64,000 nt of DNA from NCBI RefSeq assembly GCF_963676685.1, contig NC_092357.1, positions 16,791,607 to 16,855,606 on the forward strand, written 5' to 3'. Every line of letters starts with the position of its first letter. Positions within the stretch are counted from its first letter, which is position 1. The notes under the pieces are model-generated. The model worked only from the letters and a program-made list of their open reading frames with translations, was not told where the DNA came from and searched no databases. The stretch is from Mytilus edulis. Its lineage: Eukaryota > Mollusca > Bivalvia > Mytilida > Mytilidae. The position numbers and the translations under genes were made by a program. Shown here piece after piece: positions 1-12,380 of the stretch.

Positions 1-3000
1 CAAACGTTTTATCTATGCCAACATCACATATACAGCCACTCAAAGAATATTTTATCATGTGGAGTAGGATCTGATTTTTCTGAGCACTTGCCATCCACCT
101 GTTTCACAATTACATATAGTGAAAACATCTGTCTTGAGTTAAGGGTACAGTAGATAACCGAAATTAAAATCACGTTAATCAATTAAGATAAGACCAGTAA
201 AGGGAATCGTATGAACCAAATGTGAGCAGGCTGGGAATAACGACATGGTTGGCAAAACCTGCTTTGAATGATTCACCTGTCATGCCATGTCACACTTAGA
301 ACATGCAGAAACAATACAACAATCAGGAATATCATGTCATCAGTCAAATAAAAATAAATGTGATAACTGTATTGAGAACTTAGATCGCTAAAGACATTTG
401 ATAGAGACATGAAATGCAAACGCATCTTGTCGGTAAATGTTTTGCTTCTGCTGATCGTGACATGTTAGATGAATAAGAGAGTATATTACTGCAAATAAAA
501 GGTGTAACATTGGGGTCAATAACGGATGTCACATGCATTAAACAATATTCATTTCGTTTTTTATAATCTAATTCTAAACAAGTTATTGCTTTTTTACTGT
601 GTTTTATGTACTGTTGTTTATCTTTTTTGTGTTTTCCTTAAAGTCATATGAAACCGCAAATCCATAATAAATTATGCATATGTTTTTATAAGTCAATGGA
701 TAGTTTTCTTTATAAAACTTATACATATACTTTTTTTTAAGAACATTAAGAAAAATGTCCACATTTAGGAGAAGTTTTCTTTGTTTTTAATTGCTTGCTT
801 CCAGGAAGTTATTCGCTGATATATTTTCCGTAATCAAAGAGACCTTAGCTTGACACTCTCGTAAAAATCCGGTGATTGCAATTTGCATGGATCTGTCAGT
901 CAAATAAACAATTATCTGATTGTACATGATATGCACATGCTCCATATCATGCTTCTTTGTTGAGTGTTCACTATAAGGTGACAATCGGTAAACTATGGCT
1001 TCAAAATTCGACAATTAAGAAGCTATCTTATTTTCACATCAAAACAGACACAGAAAAAAAATGACGATTGTAAGATATATTTGAGTAAAAAATGACAAAA
1101 TCGTGCAGAGAAGACTAAGTTGATGATATATACATGCATTGATGCAAGAATAAGATAAACCTTATTTTTCACCAGTCACTCGTTTCATATGACTTTAATT
1201 AGCCATAGTGTTGTCCATTAATATTCGACTCATGAGACTGAATGTCTCCTTGGTATCTTTGCTTCTCTACTAAATATATCCTGAAGTATATATTTATGAA
1301 TTCTAAGCTTTGCATGCGTAGTGGGTGATGCATGATACAGTACAAGCCACACAGACTCTATTTGAGTAATATATATTTCGCACGGCATTATAATGTTCAC
1401 GTGAAATATCATGTCTGTATATTTCTTGGAATATGCATGTTTGTAATTTACCTATATGTGGTTCATTTCTAATAAATCGGACTTTTTAAGCCATGTTGTT
1501 GACATTTAATTTTCGACTAATTCGTTTGAACGTCCTTTGATATATTTAGCCTCTCTTTTACATGTTTTATGATGATAATTCATTCTATTGAAAATGATAC
1601 TTATTTGCTGTTTTCTTTAACATTTTACTTATCGACTGTAAAATATAAGTGGTAGGTAAGCTAAATGCCAGTAGTATATCGAGTGCATTTAACTGTATTG
1701 CCTCAGAAAGAGGCCAGAATAATTATGTCCATTTGAACCGCTTGATGTCTGTCAGTGCAATCTGAAGACATTGACGTCAATATTGTTCCAAAAGGGATCA
1801 CAAAAAATGGACACATACTAGTCCAATTACCAATAACGTGTCGGTTATGCAAACAGATGCATGGAGATAATGTATGTGTTCTCAATAATTATATTGATTC
1901 AATCCAATATACTTGAAAAATTGCATAATTTAACTGTATAAAGTTATATTGATAATAAAAACGAAGTTATTTAACTTCTTATACCAACTAATCAATCAAT
2001 CAAAGAATAGAATAAAAAAAATACTAAATTACAACAGATACCTTTTTACAACTAGATTTGCATTGAAGGATAAACGTCTGTCAAATTTAATTATGTAATA
2101 ATTAATATGAGGCAGGGATTACCTGTGAACGGGGACGAAGTTTGTTAAAATTATTTTTTTTGTATTTTAAATATTTGTTAAAAAAAAGATACGGAAATAC
2201 CGTAACGTTTCCGATTTTGGTTCTGTTGTTAGGGATTTTACTTGTGACGTTATTTAAGTTATGACGTCATGTTCAATGTAAACAAAGAAACGCAATGCAT
2301 CAGGTAGGCCTAACGTTTATTCATACCAAAGACAAAGAATGATTAAAAATGAAATATTGGTATTGTGTTCCTTGAGTTCCTATATTTTACTAGACTAATC
2401 AAAGTCTCACGACAACAAGACCGGAAGAAGGAAGTAGAGTTATGTGTTCTGCGCAGATCCGGGAATTAAAAAGCACGACAAAAAAAAAATAAAATTGAAC
2501 GATTTTGAGTTCATTAGTACAATGAAAAATTCGGGAAATTTTCCCTATTTTTTTTTTTTTTTTTTTTTATTGAATTTTCTACTGTAATAGGGGACTTCAT
2601 CCCCATATAAATTATGCATCATGTGGCTAGCTTACTGTTTCAAGATGTACGATGACCTAAAGCCATTTGGTCTTTTGTGGATATTTGTCTTATGGGCAAC
2701 TATACCTTCTTATTAAGATTATATATATGTATATAGTATAATATTTATTTGAATGAGACCAACCCAAAAACTCAATACATAAGACACTAATTGTTTATTG
2801 AATGAATTCGAAGTTGACTGTATTCATTTTTCGCAAATGAAACCTATGGAGCGGGCGTCACAAGTATCACTTCGGAAATTATAACTTCGACTACCATTGA
2901 TTAACAAACAGTCTTGTGGAATCGCAGACGACCCGTTTGGTTCTCTTGGATCAAAGTTAAAATATGCAATCTTTGGCATCTTCCCTTGCTTTATCCATCT

Positions 3001-3112
3001 CCAATCTCCACCAGAAATATATCTATTGACATTACGTCCACCAATGAAAAAACTGGAACCTTTTATAAAGAAATACTAAATTGTCAAATTGCAGGTCACT
3101 TTGATAACACAT

Positions 3113-3150
<38 letters not shown>

Positions 3151-3346
3151 GATTGATTAAGGCGAAATGGCACAAATTGTTTGATTTTTTTTTAAAATGT
3201 TCAGTGATCATCAACTTCATATCTAATTTGGCTTGCCAACTGTTTGAATTAGAGCCCCATTAATGAGTTTAATCTTTTCATTGTTAGGCAGATAACTGAA
3301 GTGCAGAAAAAATTATCTGATTTTCGAAACGAACATAGGTGGTAAC
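1..3346. other. AT-rich non-genic stretch
   Basis: I see no supported gene here. Open frames are short, lack family motifs and have no convincing exon structure. Landmarks are a palindromic CRE-like octamer TGACGTCA at 2262-2269, a run of 21 T at 2548-2568 and an (AT)n microsatellite at 3118-3147. The octamer could be a promoter element, but no downstream exon supports that. Confidence 0.6.
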
Positions 3347-3538
3347 TGTAGGACTTTGAGGTGTATAATTAACATTGTGTTCGATTAGGTTTGACTCTCA
3401 TTAAAATACAAGTGTATGGTTCAATATTCATTCAAACATAAACATAATCATAGTTACAATATACATAGAAACGCGACGTCACAACGAAAGCGGCAACGGC
3501 ACATAAGAGAACGCATAACGTACCCGCAATCCTTGACA
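3347..3538 (-). repeat. 3' LTR of BEL/Pao element
   Basis: This is a direct repeat of 6468-6652, matching from the TAGG..TTTGAGGTGTATA segment through CATAACGTNCCCGCAATCCT with scattered substitutions. On the minus strand it starts TGTCAAGGATTGCG and ends CCTACA, the usual TG...CA form. A purine-rich stretch typical of a polypurine tract (GGTGGCCCCCAGGA on the minus strand) lies just upstream, at about 3541-3554. Confidence 0.75.
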
Positions 3539-4072
3539 TCCTGGGGGCCACCGAAAAGGAAATTACTAAGAAAAATGATAAAATTTACAATCACAAAGAA
3601 TAAAAAAGTCTCTGTAATATACGAAACTTGAAAATTACTTAAACTAAATCACAGTTGTCTTTTAATTTGACCCTCCGTCATTGAATTCAGTTGTTGGTGA
3701 ACACGTAAAAGTCCTTTTTTATTTACTTTTGGCGGGAACGAAGTGAATAGTGCATTTTACAATTTTCACTATTTGGTCCTTGTAATTCCAACGGATATGA
3801 TTTCACAATTGGTCGGTTTGTTATAACAGTATCTGTTTTGATGATAGCTGTGCGTATAAATCCATCTTTACCACGAATCAACTCCTTCACGACGGCTAAC
3901 AATGTTTGAATCGTGAACTTGAACTATTTCTTTTTCCTCGAATGTTTGAATGTTGTTACCAGTTGCACGGTGGAATTCTCGTAAAGATGTTAAATATTCA
4001 TTCCTCTAACGTGTACGGAAATATTTAATCAGTTGTTGTTGTCTCTGAAGTTTTTTCTTACAAGACAAATGG

Positions 4073-4740
4073 TTAGTGGAAGTTTTCAATATCATCCATT
4101 TGATGTGGTAGCGAATCCAATCTCCTTCCGTTTAGTAAGTGTGATAGCGTAAGTGGTAGTGGGTCGGTTATGTCTGTTGATATATACGTAATCGGACGAT
4201 TATTCAGCATACTTTCAATTTCAGTCACTATTGTTCCAAGCATGTCAATAGTAACAAATGATCGACCTAATACTTTTTTAATTGCCTTTTTCGTGAGTCC
4301 TATACGTCTTTCCCACCATCCACCAAACCATGGGGCTCTATTTGGGATGCATTTCAATTTAGTTCCGCAAGCCACCACGTTTTGTTGAATTGATTCGGCT
4401 GCAGCTTTAAATGTATTTGCGTTATCTGTCATCATAATTCTTGGAAGTGAACGACGTGCAACAAATCTCCTAAAAGCTAACATAAATGACTTCTCTTTCA
4501 TATCCGGTACAATTTCTAGATGCACTGCTCGTGTTGCTGCACGTGAAAACAGTTAAATATAAGTTTTCCAGTCAATGTTGTATTGTCCTTTTGTACACAA
4601 AGCGCCTGTCACAAAAAAGGATATTCATCGTTGAGTCTATCTTTCGGAAACGGCGGTAGCTTAGGTGCGCGGTAAGGTTTTCCTGTTACTTTATTGCACT
4701 GTGAGCATTTTCTAAGGTGTTATTTCCCACATTGACGAAT
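4073..4740 (-). pseudogene. BEL/Pao integrase catalytic core remnant
   Basis: The longest open part (4073-4525) carries the segment around RAVHLEIVPDM, then a second-aspartate motif MTDNANTF, then TEIESMLNNRPIT, which contains the likely catalytic glutamate of a DD(35)E integrase. Upstream, in other frames, a CSQC-type motif and the proline-rich PPFPKDRL segment typical of BEL/Pao integrases are visible. The region around the first catalytic aspartate is disrupted by frameshifts and stops, so the enzyme is inactive. It lies just inside the 3' LTR, the expected position. Confidence 0.8.
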
Positions 4741-4784
4741 CCTCGGATTCCAAAACTTGTGCGGAATATGCGCAATTGTGTTAT

Positions 4785-5305
4785 TTAGTCTAGAGTGTAG
4801 ATTTTTGTGATGCATGTCTCAATCATCAACGAGGTAAAATGGTGTTTCGTAGGTAACAAAATTGGATACCCCGTTTTATATTCTAATGTTGCGTTGTTTA
4901 ATCTTCCTCCGCAGCACAATAATCCCTTGTCGTCCAAATAAAGTCTAAGTTTTCTATCAATATCAACTGAATGTTTCGATGATGGGTTCAAACTATCAAT
5001 CTCGAGTTCAAAGGTCGTCCGCTGAACATTACGAATAAGTATATTTTCGGCTTCTCCGATTTCTTGAATGCTCAGTATTTCAATCGTTTTCTCGCTTTTA
5101 CATGTCTTCAAATTACGAATAAATCTTAACACGTCTGATATTATTCTCACCAATTTACTAAACGAGTTATATTTTTCAATTTGAATACAACTTGTCTTTG
5201 GTACATGTATCTCGGCTTCCATAGATTCCTCTGTAATTGTTGGAAATGTGTTACAGTTTTCAACATTTCTTGTCCGGTTTGGCCATTCTGCCTTGTTGAC
5301 GATCC
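4785..5305 (-). pseudogene. BEL/Pao RNase H-integrase linker and H2C2 zinc domain
   Basis: From 5305 downwards the minus strand carries the WPN-type linker that follows RNase H. At 4785-5222 comes the segment LYLDDKGLLCCGGRLNNA and then ILLPTKHHFTSLMIE, the hallmark of the integrase zinc-binding (H2C2) region of Pao elements. A stop after the second histidine region (about 4785-4787) and an in-frame join fault near 5222 break it. Everything between protease and this linker, including the RT active site, is absent. Confidence 0.75.
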
Positions 5306-5312
5306 ATTATTA

Positions 5313-6000
5313 GTTGGTAACACCGTGCAGTTTGAGTTTGGACACATATTTCCCATTTTGTTTTGTAATGGACGATTCGGCAAAGGTTTCCATAACATTT
5401 ATTAATTGCGTATCAACTTATTTTTCGTCAATTCCTAAAGACTCCAGTTTCCAAATTTTCCCTAAATCGGAAGTTCCCTGTTTATCAGACACCAAAACAT
5501 TCATCATTGAAGTTGACTGGTTATTTTTCTTGACTGGAACTGGGCTTGACAACAAATATTCAAGTTTAGAGATTACAGCAGTCGGACCATTTCCACGTAC
5601 AACTTTATCTTGCACTATATTCCAGTAAAAGTCTGCTCCAATTAGAAGTGCTCAAAGACTCTGCGTCTGTAACGGGGTGGGTTAGAGATAATCCATGTAG
5701 ATAGTATAGTCCCTGTGTGGTTTTTCTACTCTTGCTCTGAAGCGGTGATACTAGGGTGGGTACTGTTAGTACTTTTATAGGTATAATCTCTCCATTAATG
5801 GCTTTTAACTGTATCGTGGTGTTGCCTAAATTTCTAATACCGCTAGTTTTATTCCCGAAAGAGGCCGTATTCAGATTTTCGGATCCCTCTTTCTTTACAT
5901 TTAATTTAGTAGCTAAGTCTGCAGTAATAAAAGACCGTTGTGCACTCTCGTCGAAAAGTATTTTGCCTCTGCTGTATTATTCACCGACATTAACTGAGCT
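5313..6000 (-). pseudogene. BEL/Pao aspartic protease (A16/DUF1758-like) remnant
   Basis: Across two frames the segment contains the catalytic aspartate region (a DE-SAQRSFI type motif near 5930-5965), the VVRGNGPTAVISKLEYLLS segment and a WKLESLGI end that in this family leads into the RT. A frameshift near 5957 splits the active-site region. The family cleaves the retroelement polyprotein. The remnant ends at the deletion point where RT should begin. Confidence 0.7.
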
Positions 6001-6455
6001 AGTGCTGTTTGCAGCAAAACGGTTGAAGTTTCTTGACTTGCCGATGTGTACAACATTGACGTTTCTGTGTTGTCCTTATCTTCTGATTTGTATTTTTCTT
6101 GCAAATTGATGTATGATGTTTACGATGGCAAATTCCACAGTCGTATTTAGAGCGACAATCTGATACGTTGTGCGTACCAAAACAATTAAAACACAATTTC
6201 TTCTCTTTAATAATGGCTATTCTTTTATATGTTCGGCGACATCCGTGTAGTCATTGGAAAAGTGGCCCCCCATACAGAATGTTCATGCTTTTCTTTTTCT
6301 TTTCAAATGCTTCCAATAATGTACATATTTCCTCCGGCTCTAAAGGCGTATCAACGATGACGTCCTCAAGTTTGTTAAAAACTTTCGTCATCGATGCTTT
6401 GTTCCCCGCTCTCAACGATTTCAATCTGCTTATGTTCATTCTTTCTCTCCGTTAG
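5999..6455 (-). pseudogene. BEL/Pao gag C-terminal part with zinc knuckles
   Basis: The open part at 6251-6439 encodes a Gag-like helical segment (MNISRLKSLRAGNKASM). At 5999-6196 there is a cysteine/histidine array: CFNCFGTHNVSDC followed by CGICHRKHHTSIC, as in nucleic-acid-binding knuckles of BEL/Pao Gag. The two parts are in different frames. The remnant starts directly after the primer-binding site, so the N-terminal part of gag is probably shortened. Confidence 0.75.
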
Positions 6456-6467
6456 TCACGGCACCAA
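6451..6467 (-). promoter_or_regulatory. tRNA primer-binding site of the BEL/Pao element
   Basis: Immediately inside the 5' LTR the minus strand reads TTGGTGCCGTGACTAAC. A TGG start complementary to a tRNA CCA end, placed within one base of the LTR, is what a reverse-transcription primer site looks like. The exact tRNA species is not determined here. Confidence 0.65.
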
Positions 6468-6652
6468 CGTAGGGTTTTGAGGTGTATACTTCGCGTTGTG
6501 TTCGATTTGGTTTGAATCTCAAAATACAAGTGTATAGTTCAATATACATTCAAACATAAGCATAATCATAGTTACAATATACATAGAAACACGACGTCAC
6601 ATCGTAGTGGGTACGGCACATAAGGGAACGCATAACGTTCCCGCAATCCTCA
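6468..6652 (-). repeat. 5' LTR of BEL/Pao element
   Basis: This is the direct-repeat partner of 3347-3538 in the same orientation. By eye the two LTRs differ at many positions, including the length around 3490-3500 versus 6600-6615, so the insertion is not very recent. The outer edge near 6652 has lost the TGTCA start seen in the 3' LTR. Confidence 0.75.
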
Positions 6653-7524
6653 AAAGTACCATTTACGTCTTCCGTCCCTCTAAGGACAGTTATACCATTT
6701 GCAATCATACTCCGTTTCATATTTAAATATTGGAGGTAATGATTAGCTTGGACTCATTATTAATGTTTTTTTGAGGTTTCTTACACGTCATGCACACGAG
6801 AAAAGTGGAGTAATCTGAATTATTGAAGAATAAATCCACTTTTCAATTGGTAAACCTACATGTAGGGTTTCAATCAACAAATAGATTTGCATGAACAAAG
6901 GGAAGTAACTAGAAGACGACGTGAAACTAAAGTGCTATAACAATCTAGGAAAAAGAAGTTGATTAACAACATGACAAGAACGAGAACGTCTAAATGTATA
7001 AATTTCGAACAGGGCATTTACCTTTGTTTGAATGTATACTGTTCCAACAAAAATGTTTTATTTTACTCTTCAATATTGAATATATGTTTCATGCTAGACA
7101 GTTTTATTTCGTATTCATGTCTCTTTCTGCCTTTGAAACAAATGTTATTTTTCGCAACAAACAATATCTTATCAATTTTTTGGTATAAATATTATAGAAT
7201 GTATTTTTATGTATACGTTTATTAGTTGCAATAAAAATATTGTAATTTCCAAATTTTTAATGAAGATGTGACTAACAATTTCGAAAATCAAAAAACACCA
7301 ACAAGTGGTCATTTATCTGGTAACTTTTTATTTATGGTTTCATAATCAGAGTGGTATTAATTTTTTTGTGCATACAAATGATAATATGTCATTATTAGTT
7401 ATGATATTGATTCCTATAGTGATCAAGAATCCAATATGTTTAAAATATGATATGGATGGATTATGTTGTCATTTTCATATATATTTTCTGTTTACAAAAC
7501 TTTGATTTTTTTAAATCTAAGTTT
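6653..7524. other. non-genic stretch between two repeats
   Basis: No supported gene. The open frames at 6959-7225 and 7305-7505 are AT-rich, of low complexity and resemble no family known to me. Confidence 0.5.
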
Positions 7525-7715
7525 TTTTCTTATCCCAGGCATATATTACCTTAGCTGTGTTTGGCACAACTTTTTGGAATTTTAGATCCTCAATGCCCTT
7601 CAACTTTGTACTTGTTTAGCTTTATAATCGTTTTGATATGAGCGTCACTAATGAGTCTTATGACGCGCATCTGGTGTACTAAATTATAATCCTGGTACCT
7701 TTGATAACCATTAAT
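7525..7715 (-). repeat. dispersed repeat family D, inverted copy
   Basis: On the minus strand it reads GGTACCAGGATTATAATTTA, a degraded GCGCG...GTC segment, GACGCTCAT and CAAGTACAAAGTTGAAG, ending GTTGTGCCAAA. The same order recurs at 31675, 33820, 36725, 50040, 54175 and 63625. It is a short interspersed repeat, about 170 bp. I recognise it from memory as very common in mussel genomes; its mobilisation mechanism is not evident. Confidence 0.75.
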
Positions 7716-7984
7716 AAGGGTTTTAAAGAAAAAAAATAAGTAGACCATTTCGAAACGGCACGTTGTTAAACAGATGTGTATACTGAAAAATTCAAAAGAG
7801 TCATTGGTGAGTTGACAATCTCAATAATTAAAACATTGTACTAACATTAAAACCTTTGATTTTTCAACTCTTTATATATACCACTATTCTACAAACTAAA
7901 CTTAAAGCTCGACTGATAGAACTCTTCAGCGTATGTTTCTTCACCAAATAGGGCACTAGACGTTTTAAATATTTAGTTTGGGGC

Positions 7985-8835
7985 AGAAGTTCAGCTTACT
8001 TTGTGAAAAATCATAAAGAGTCAAGGAGAAAAATCCGAATAGGATATCACTGCCATCCTTGACTTTTTAATTGACAACATGTTTGTTGAATTTTGTAGGT
8101 TTGGTCTGCCAACAGACTATTGGAATCCCAATGGGTACCTACTGCGCTCCACTACTTGCAGACTTTTTTTGTATTCCAATGAAGCAGCATTTATCCAAGG
8201 GCTTGTACAGAAAGGAGAAATGAAATAAGCCCAGTCTTTTAATATTACCTATCGGTATATTGATGATGTCCTGTCTCTTAATAATAATAGATTTAGTGAT
8301 CACGTACATTTAATATACCCAAGAGAACTTGCAATTAAAAATACTACCGACACAGATTAATCTGCTTCATATTAAGACCCTTTTCTCGGAATGACTACTG
8401 ATGGTAGGTTGAATACCAATTTTTTTTGACAAACGCGATGATTTTAATTTTCCTATAGTCAACTTTCCATTTCTGTGTAGCAATATCCCAGCGGCACCAG
8501 CATATGGAGTATATGTGTCTCAATTGATGCGTTACTCTAGGGCTAGTTCAACGCACGTTGACTTTGTTGAACGAGAAATACTGCTTTCTCAAAAGTTGCT
8601 AAGACAGGGCTATGCATAAATCAAATTTAAGTCATCACTGAAGAAATTTTACGGTCGCCATCATGAGCTGATTGGCCATTATGACAAAAGTGTGTCAGAA
8701 ATTATGTCTGATATTCTTCCATCATTTTTCCGAACTGAACAAAGAAATAAAGCTAAGGGTGCTGTATACGGTGCAAGAAATGCTTACCCTTCCGGATTTC
8801 ACTCCCAGTTTTTAGTGGAGTTCGTGTTGTTTCTT
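7985..8835 (+). pseudogene. Penelope-like reverse transcriptase relic
   Basis: Several frames together encode an RT: a GIPMGT/CAPLLADF segment near 8135-8168, the catalytic box YRYIDDVLSLNN near 8252-8290, IYPRELAIKNTTDT near 8315-8355, then NFPFLCSNIPAAPAYGV near 8458-8510 and a KKFYGRHHELIGHYD region near 8640-8685. The same arrangement is found on the minus strand at 55060-55510. A T-run indel near 8163-8170 and several stops (for example at 8226, 8357 and 8617) make it a pseudogene. Assignment to the Penelope-like group is from memory of the motif pattern and is less certain than the RT call. Confidence 0.75.
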
Positions 8836-10309
8836 ATTTCTTATTAATAACTGTTTATGTAAATGTCCTTTGGTTATTTCAGTCTTTGTTTACTCCTTGG
8901 TTTTGATTGTTATTGTCTTTGAACATATTGTAACGAAATTAAAACTAAATACCAGTATTTATTTTCCTCAATTCGTATTTCATCAACAGCAATTCTTCTA
9001 ACGTCTCAAAATTGGCTAAGTATGCACCATGTCTTATGCATATTGCCTAGAATATCAAATTTAATTTTACAGATTTTTGTGACATAGCAGATGCATTATA
9101 ACATGTATAACTACTCAAAATTACTACAAAGTAACTGTACATTTATTTGTATGTTATTCATATAAACTCCGTTTCTTCATTTAAGATATGTTGAGGATTG
9201 TATTTTTTTGTTGTTGCTCATTTTTATTTGACTTGTGGGTTTTGAAAGTTTATTTGTATCCTCAGCCTCTGTTCAAATATTTGTTAGACAAGTAACGCGT
9301 CTTTTGGGAAGATATGTAATTTTCATAAGTATGTTAGTTTGTTAAGGTTCTCAGATATGATCTATGTTTCATCTAATAGAGACATTATATCTATCGTTCA
9401 TTGAAGAGGTATTTTCAAATGGATAAGTAGAATTTTTAAATATATACTAGACCACACCCGTAAATTCGCGGGTCCGTGACTAAATTTAAGTATATAAGTA
9501 TGCGTAAGCCTTATTTTAGTATTGGGATTGTCATCTGATAAAGTCGTGCGATTATAAGACGCACAGTTTTCTCTGTTTTCAAAATCTTTCTGTTTGAACC
9601 CGTCGACCTGGAACTTATCAGTTATTGGTAATATTGATTATTTTGAAAACAAAAGGTCCTGGAATGGAGTATTTTTTAATCAACAGCATTTAGTTATGAA
9701 TAAAGTTGAATTCTTTGAATCGCTGTTTTATGTCATGCCCGCTAACGTATTGAAAACTGTACCTATGCGCCTTTTTTTAGTCCAGATTTTAAATATTCGT
9801 ATTGTCATCTTAAAAGTCTAACTGATTAAAATACTACAATAAGGGAACAACTTGACAATGATTGAATTTAGTAGTGTCAACCTTGTGATAAATACCATTG
9901 TTCTATATTGGCTATATATACAATTTAATTATTTTATTTGTCGTTTTTACCCCATGACGGCTGAAACATTGGACCTCGTTATTTAAGTATTACAGATAGC
10001 AAAACCAGTTCATTAAATTGATATTTAAATATTATTCTGCTACACACTTAGATTTAACATACAAATGCAGTATCTGCTGTCACTTTTTCCTGATTTATAA
10101 GGTAACAATTCTTTCCAACTCTACAGTAAGGATAACTGCATGCTTCTGTTGGTGAAAAATAACTATATCAGAAGTTGTTGCAATGCAATATGTCAAATGA
10201 CTTGCATACCACGAAGATAATAACAGAAAAGAAAACAAATTAAAACAGTTTTTATATAGATTAGAACGTTGGTTTTCCCGTTTGAATGGTTTTACACTAG
10301 TAACCCTTT
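8836..10309. other. non-genic stretch, one short repeat trace
   Basis: No supported gene. The first part continues dispersed repeat family A (see 37475-37715). At about 9447-9480 there is a short CCCGTAAATTCGCGGGTCC stem-like repeat of a type also common in mussels. The open frame at 9594-9821 has no recognisable motif. Confidence 0.5.
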
Positions 10310-10435
10310 GGGGCCTTTTAAAGCTTGCTGTTAGGTATGAGCTTAGGCTCCGTGTTGAAGACCGTACCTTGACCTATAATGGTTTACTTTTATAAATCTT
10401 GACTTGGATGGAGAGTTGTCTCATTGGCACTATTT
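10310..10435 (-). repeat. dispersed repeat family C, inverted copy
   Basis: It contains TTAGGCTCCGTGTTGAAGAC, TTGACCTATAATGGTT and TTGGATGGAGAGTTGTCTCA. The same order is at 25485-25605. In the plus orientation (26045, 28185, 37190, 52515) related copies read GAGACAACTCTCCAC ... ACGGTCTTCAACAATGAG. Confidence 0.7.
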
Positions 10436-10494
10436 TTACATCTTCCTATATCTATATTATATAATATATATATTACATGTATTATGCTGAAATA

Positions 10495-11000
10495 ATACCA
10501 CATTAAAAGAGGGACGAAAGATACCAGAAGGACAGTCAAACTCATAAATCAAAAATAAACTGACAACGCAATGGCTAAAAATGAAAACGACAAACAGATA
10601 GACAATAGTGCACATGACACAACAAAGAAAACTAAAGAAATAAACAACACGAACCCCACCAAAAAGCAAATATGACAACAATTACACTAATACACAAGAA
10701 TAGAAAAGAAAACAGAAACGGGAAATGTGTCAAGGAGACAAACCTCCGACTAAAGAGCAGATCCAGAACACACCAGAGGAAGCCGACTCCCAATGCATCG
10801 AAAAAATGGCGCACCTGAAGGCGGGTCTTTAGCTATCCCACAAATATAAAGTATAGTACTTCAGCAAAATGGATCCGAACTTATTCCTGAAATAAACTGA
10901 TTGACCAAATAAACAAAAGGTACAGGTTCCTGACTTGAAACATGCGCAACAATTTGCCAGGGGTAAAGATGTTTGTGTCGAAATACATGACGAAAAGAAT
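10495..11000 (-). repeat. dispersed repeat families A and B, inverted copies
   Basis: The first 170 bp (AGAGGGACGAAAGATACCAG ... ACTGACAACGCAATGGCTA ... AACACGAACCCCACC) is the reverse complement of the family A sequence at 37475-37715. From about 10905 the sequence AGGTACAGGTTCCTGACTTG resembles family B (39545-39935, 51000-51330). The open frames on the minus strand here (10457-10814) are hydrophobic translations of the repeat, not genes. Confidence 0.7.
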
Positions 11001-11899
11001 ACCCAAAGAAAAACAAAACAATAAGAAATTTAAAATATATGATTTCACAAAAGAAAACGACTTTGCTTAACGAGAGTTTACATAACACATACCTATATGA
11101 CTGTAGACCAAAGGTATTCCACAAACCATCAAATAACATACAGAAAAAGCAAACATCCTGAACAAAGGGAATGTCGAGATATGGAATGATTTTTGCATGT
11201 AGATAGACGTTAATATGAGTGTAAATTGTCTGATATCAAATTTGTTTTTAATTATCGGAAACAGATGTTTTTCATCGATCTCTTTGTATGTGATTCTCAG
11301 AATCACTGTGTATATGCGCCAGAATTTATAATGTTATGTCAACTTTTATATTTTTTCAACAGTTCACTTTAGTCTGTCGAAAGATTCGTACATACTAAAT
11401 ATTAAATCAAGATAATGAATTTTCATCAAATATTAAAGGTAGAAATTAAATAATATCACAAAGAGCCAGTTAAGACGTATATCGCATTGCAACAACCTCC
11501 GAGTAACATGAGGGCTACACAATAAAAAATAAAAATGCATTTAGTCTCATTAATAGTATCAAAAAAGAGAAAAACCAATGTTCAATTTAATTAGGAAAAC
11601 AACTACAAATCAGAAGATCGATCAGCACAGACGCGCAGTATAAGAAACACATTACAATATTAGTAGATTTGAAGGTATAAGAAGTTTTTTTCAACAAATT
11701 AAAGTCCTTGTGACGTAAGACAAATTACAGTCAAACGATGCACATTTTTCAAGTATAAGAAGATTTTTTTCGAATACGTGTTATATTCCTCATATATTAT
11801 GTCGCCGATACTCATTGACAAAATCGCAGCTGTATTTAAGGAACACATTTATTGTCGTTTGAAGCATATTATTTTTCTGAAGTCGTCATCCTTTACCTA
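11001..11899. other. non-genic stretch
   Basis: Nothing supported. The minus-strand frames at 10861-11306 contain no conserved motif and overlap repeat sequence. Confidence 0.45.
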
Positions 11900-12380
11900 T
11901 ATATGTTACACTGCATGAAATGATGCATTTAATATAAAATTAAATGCATATGTTATGCATATTAAATTTCAAATTACAAAAAATATTATGCATTTACTTT
12001 GCTGGAAAATTTCTAATTTAATATAGATTTAAACTAAATTTAATATTGCAAATAAATTCCCAAATTTCAACCTAGTTTAAAGGTATTTTTAAATCTAAAT
12101 AAATTTAAAATTTAAAGAATTTAAGTAATAGACTAAATTTAAATAAATTTCTAATTTAAAGAAATGTTTATGTAAATTGAATTTGAATAAATTTGAGATT
12201 TAAAAAATTTTTAATATAAATTAAATTTGAATAAATTTCAAATTTAAAGAAGTTTTGATATAATTTAAATTTGAATAAATTTGAGATTTAAAGATCTTTT
12301 AATATAAATTAAATTTCAATAAATTTCAAATTTAAAGAATTTTAAATATAAATTAAATTTAATTAATTATGTAATTTAAT
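11900..12380. repeat. very AT-rich tandem array, ~44-bp unit
   Basis: From about 12050 to 12370 a unit of roughly 44 bp recurs four to six times: AAATTTGAATAAATTT, then (G/C)A(G/A)ATTTAAAGA, then TTTTAATATAAATT. The flank at 11930-11990 holds short palindromes such as ATGCATATGTTATGCAT. Only A/T with rare G/C is present, so the region should melt easily; any role as a matrix-attachment or replication region is speculation. Confidence 0.7.

Larger units (their letters stand above)
3347..6652 (-). mobile_element. BEL/Pao LTR retrotransposon, RT-deleted copy
   Basis: Two direct copies of about 185-190 bp (3347-3538 and 6468-6652) flank minus-strand coding remnants in BEL/Pao order: gag with zinc knuckles, A16-type protease, RNase H-integrase linker with H2C2 zinc domain, integrase core. 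The order, the protease type and the H2C2/integrase wording are typical of BEL/Pao. The RT and most of RNase H, normally well over 1 kb, are missing at about 5305-5315. Frameshifts and stops occur throughout, so the copy cannot supply its own enzymes. No clear 5-bp target duplication is visible at the ends. Confidence 0.85.
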
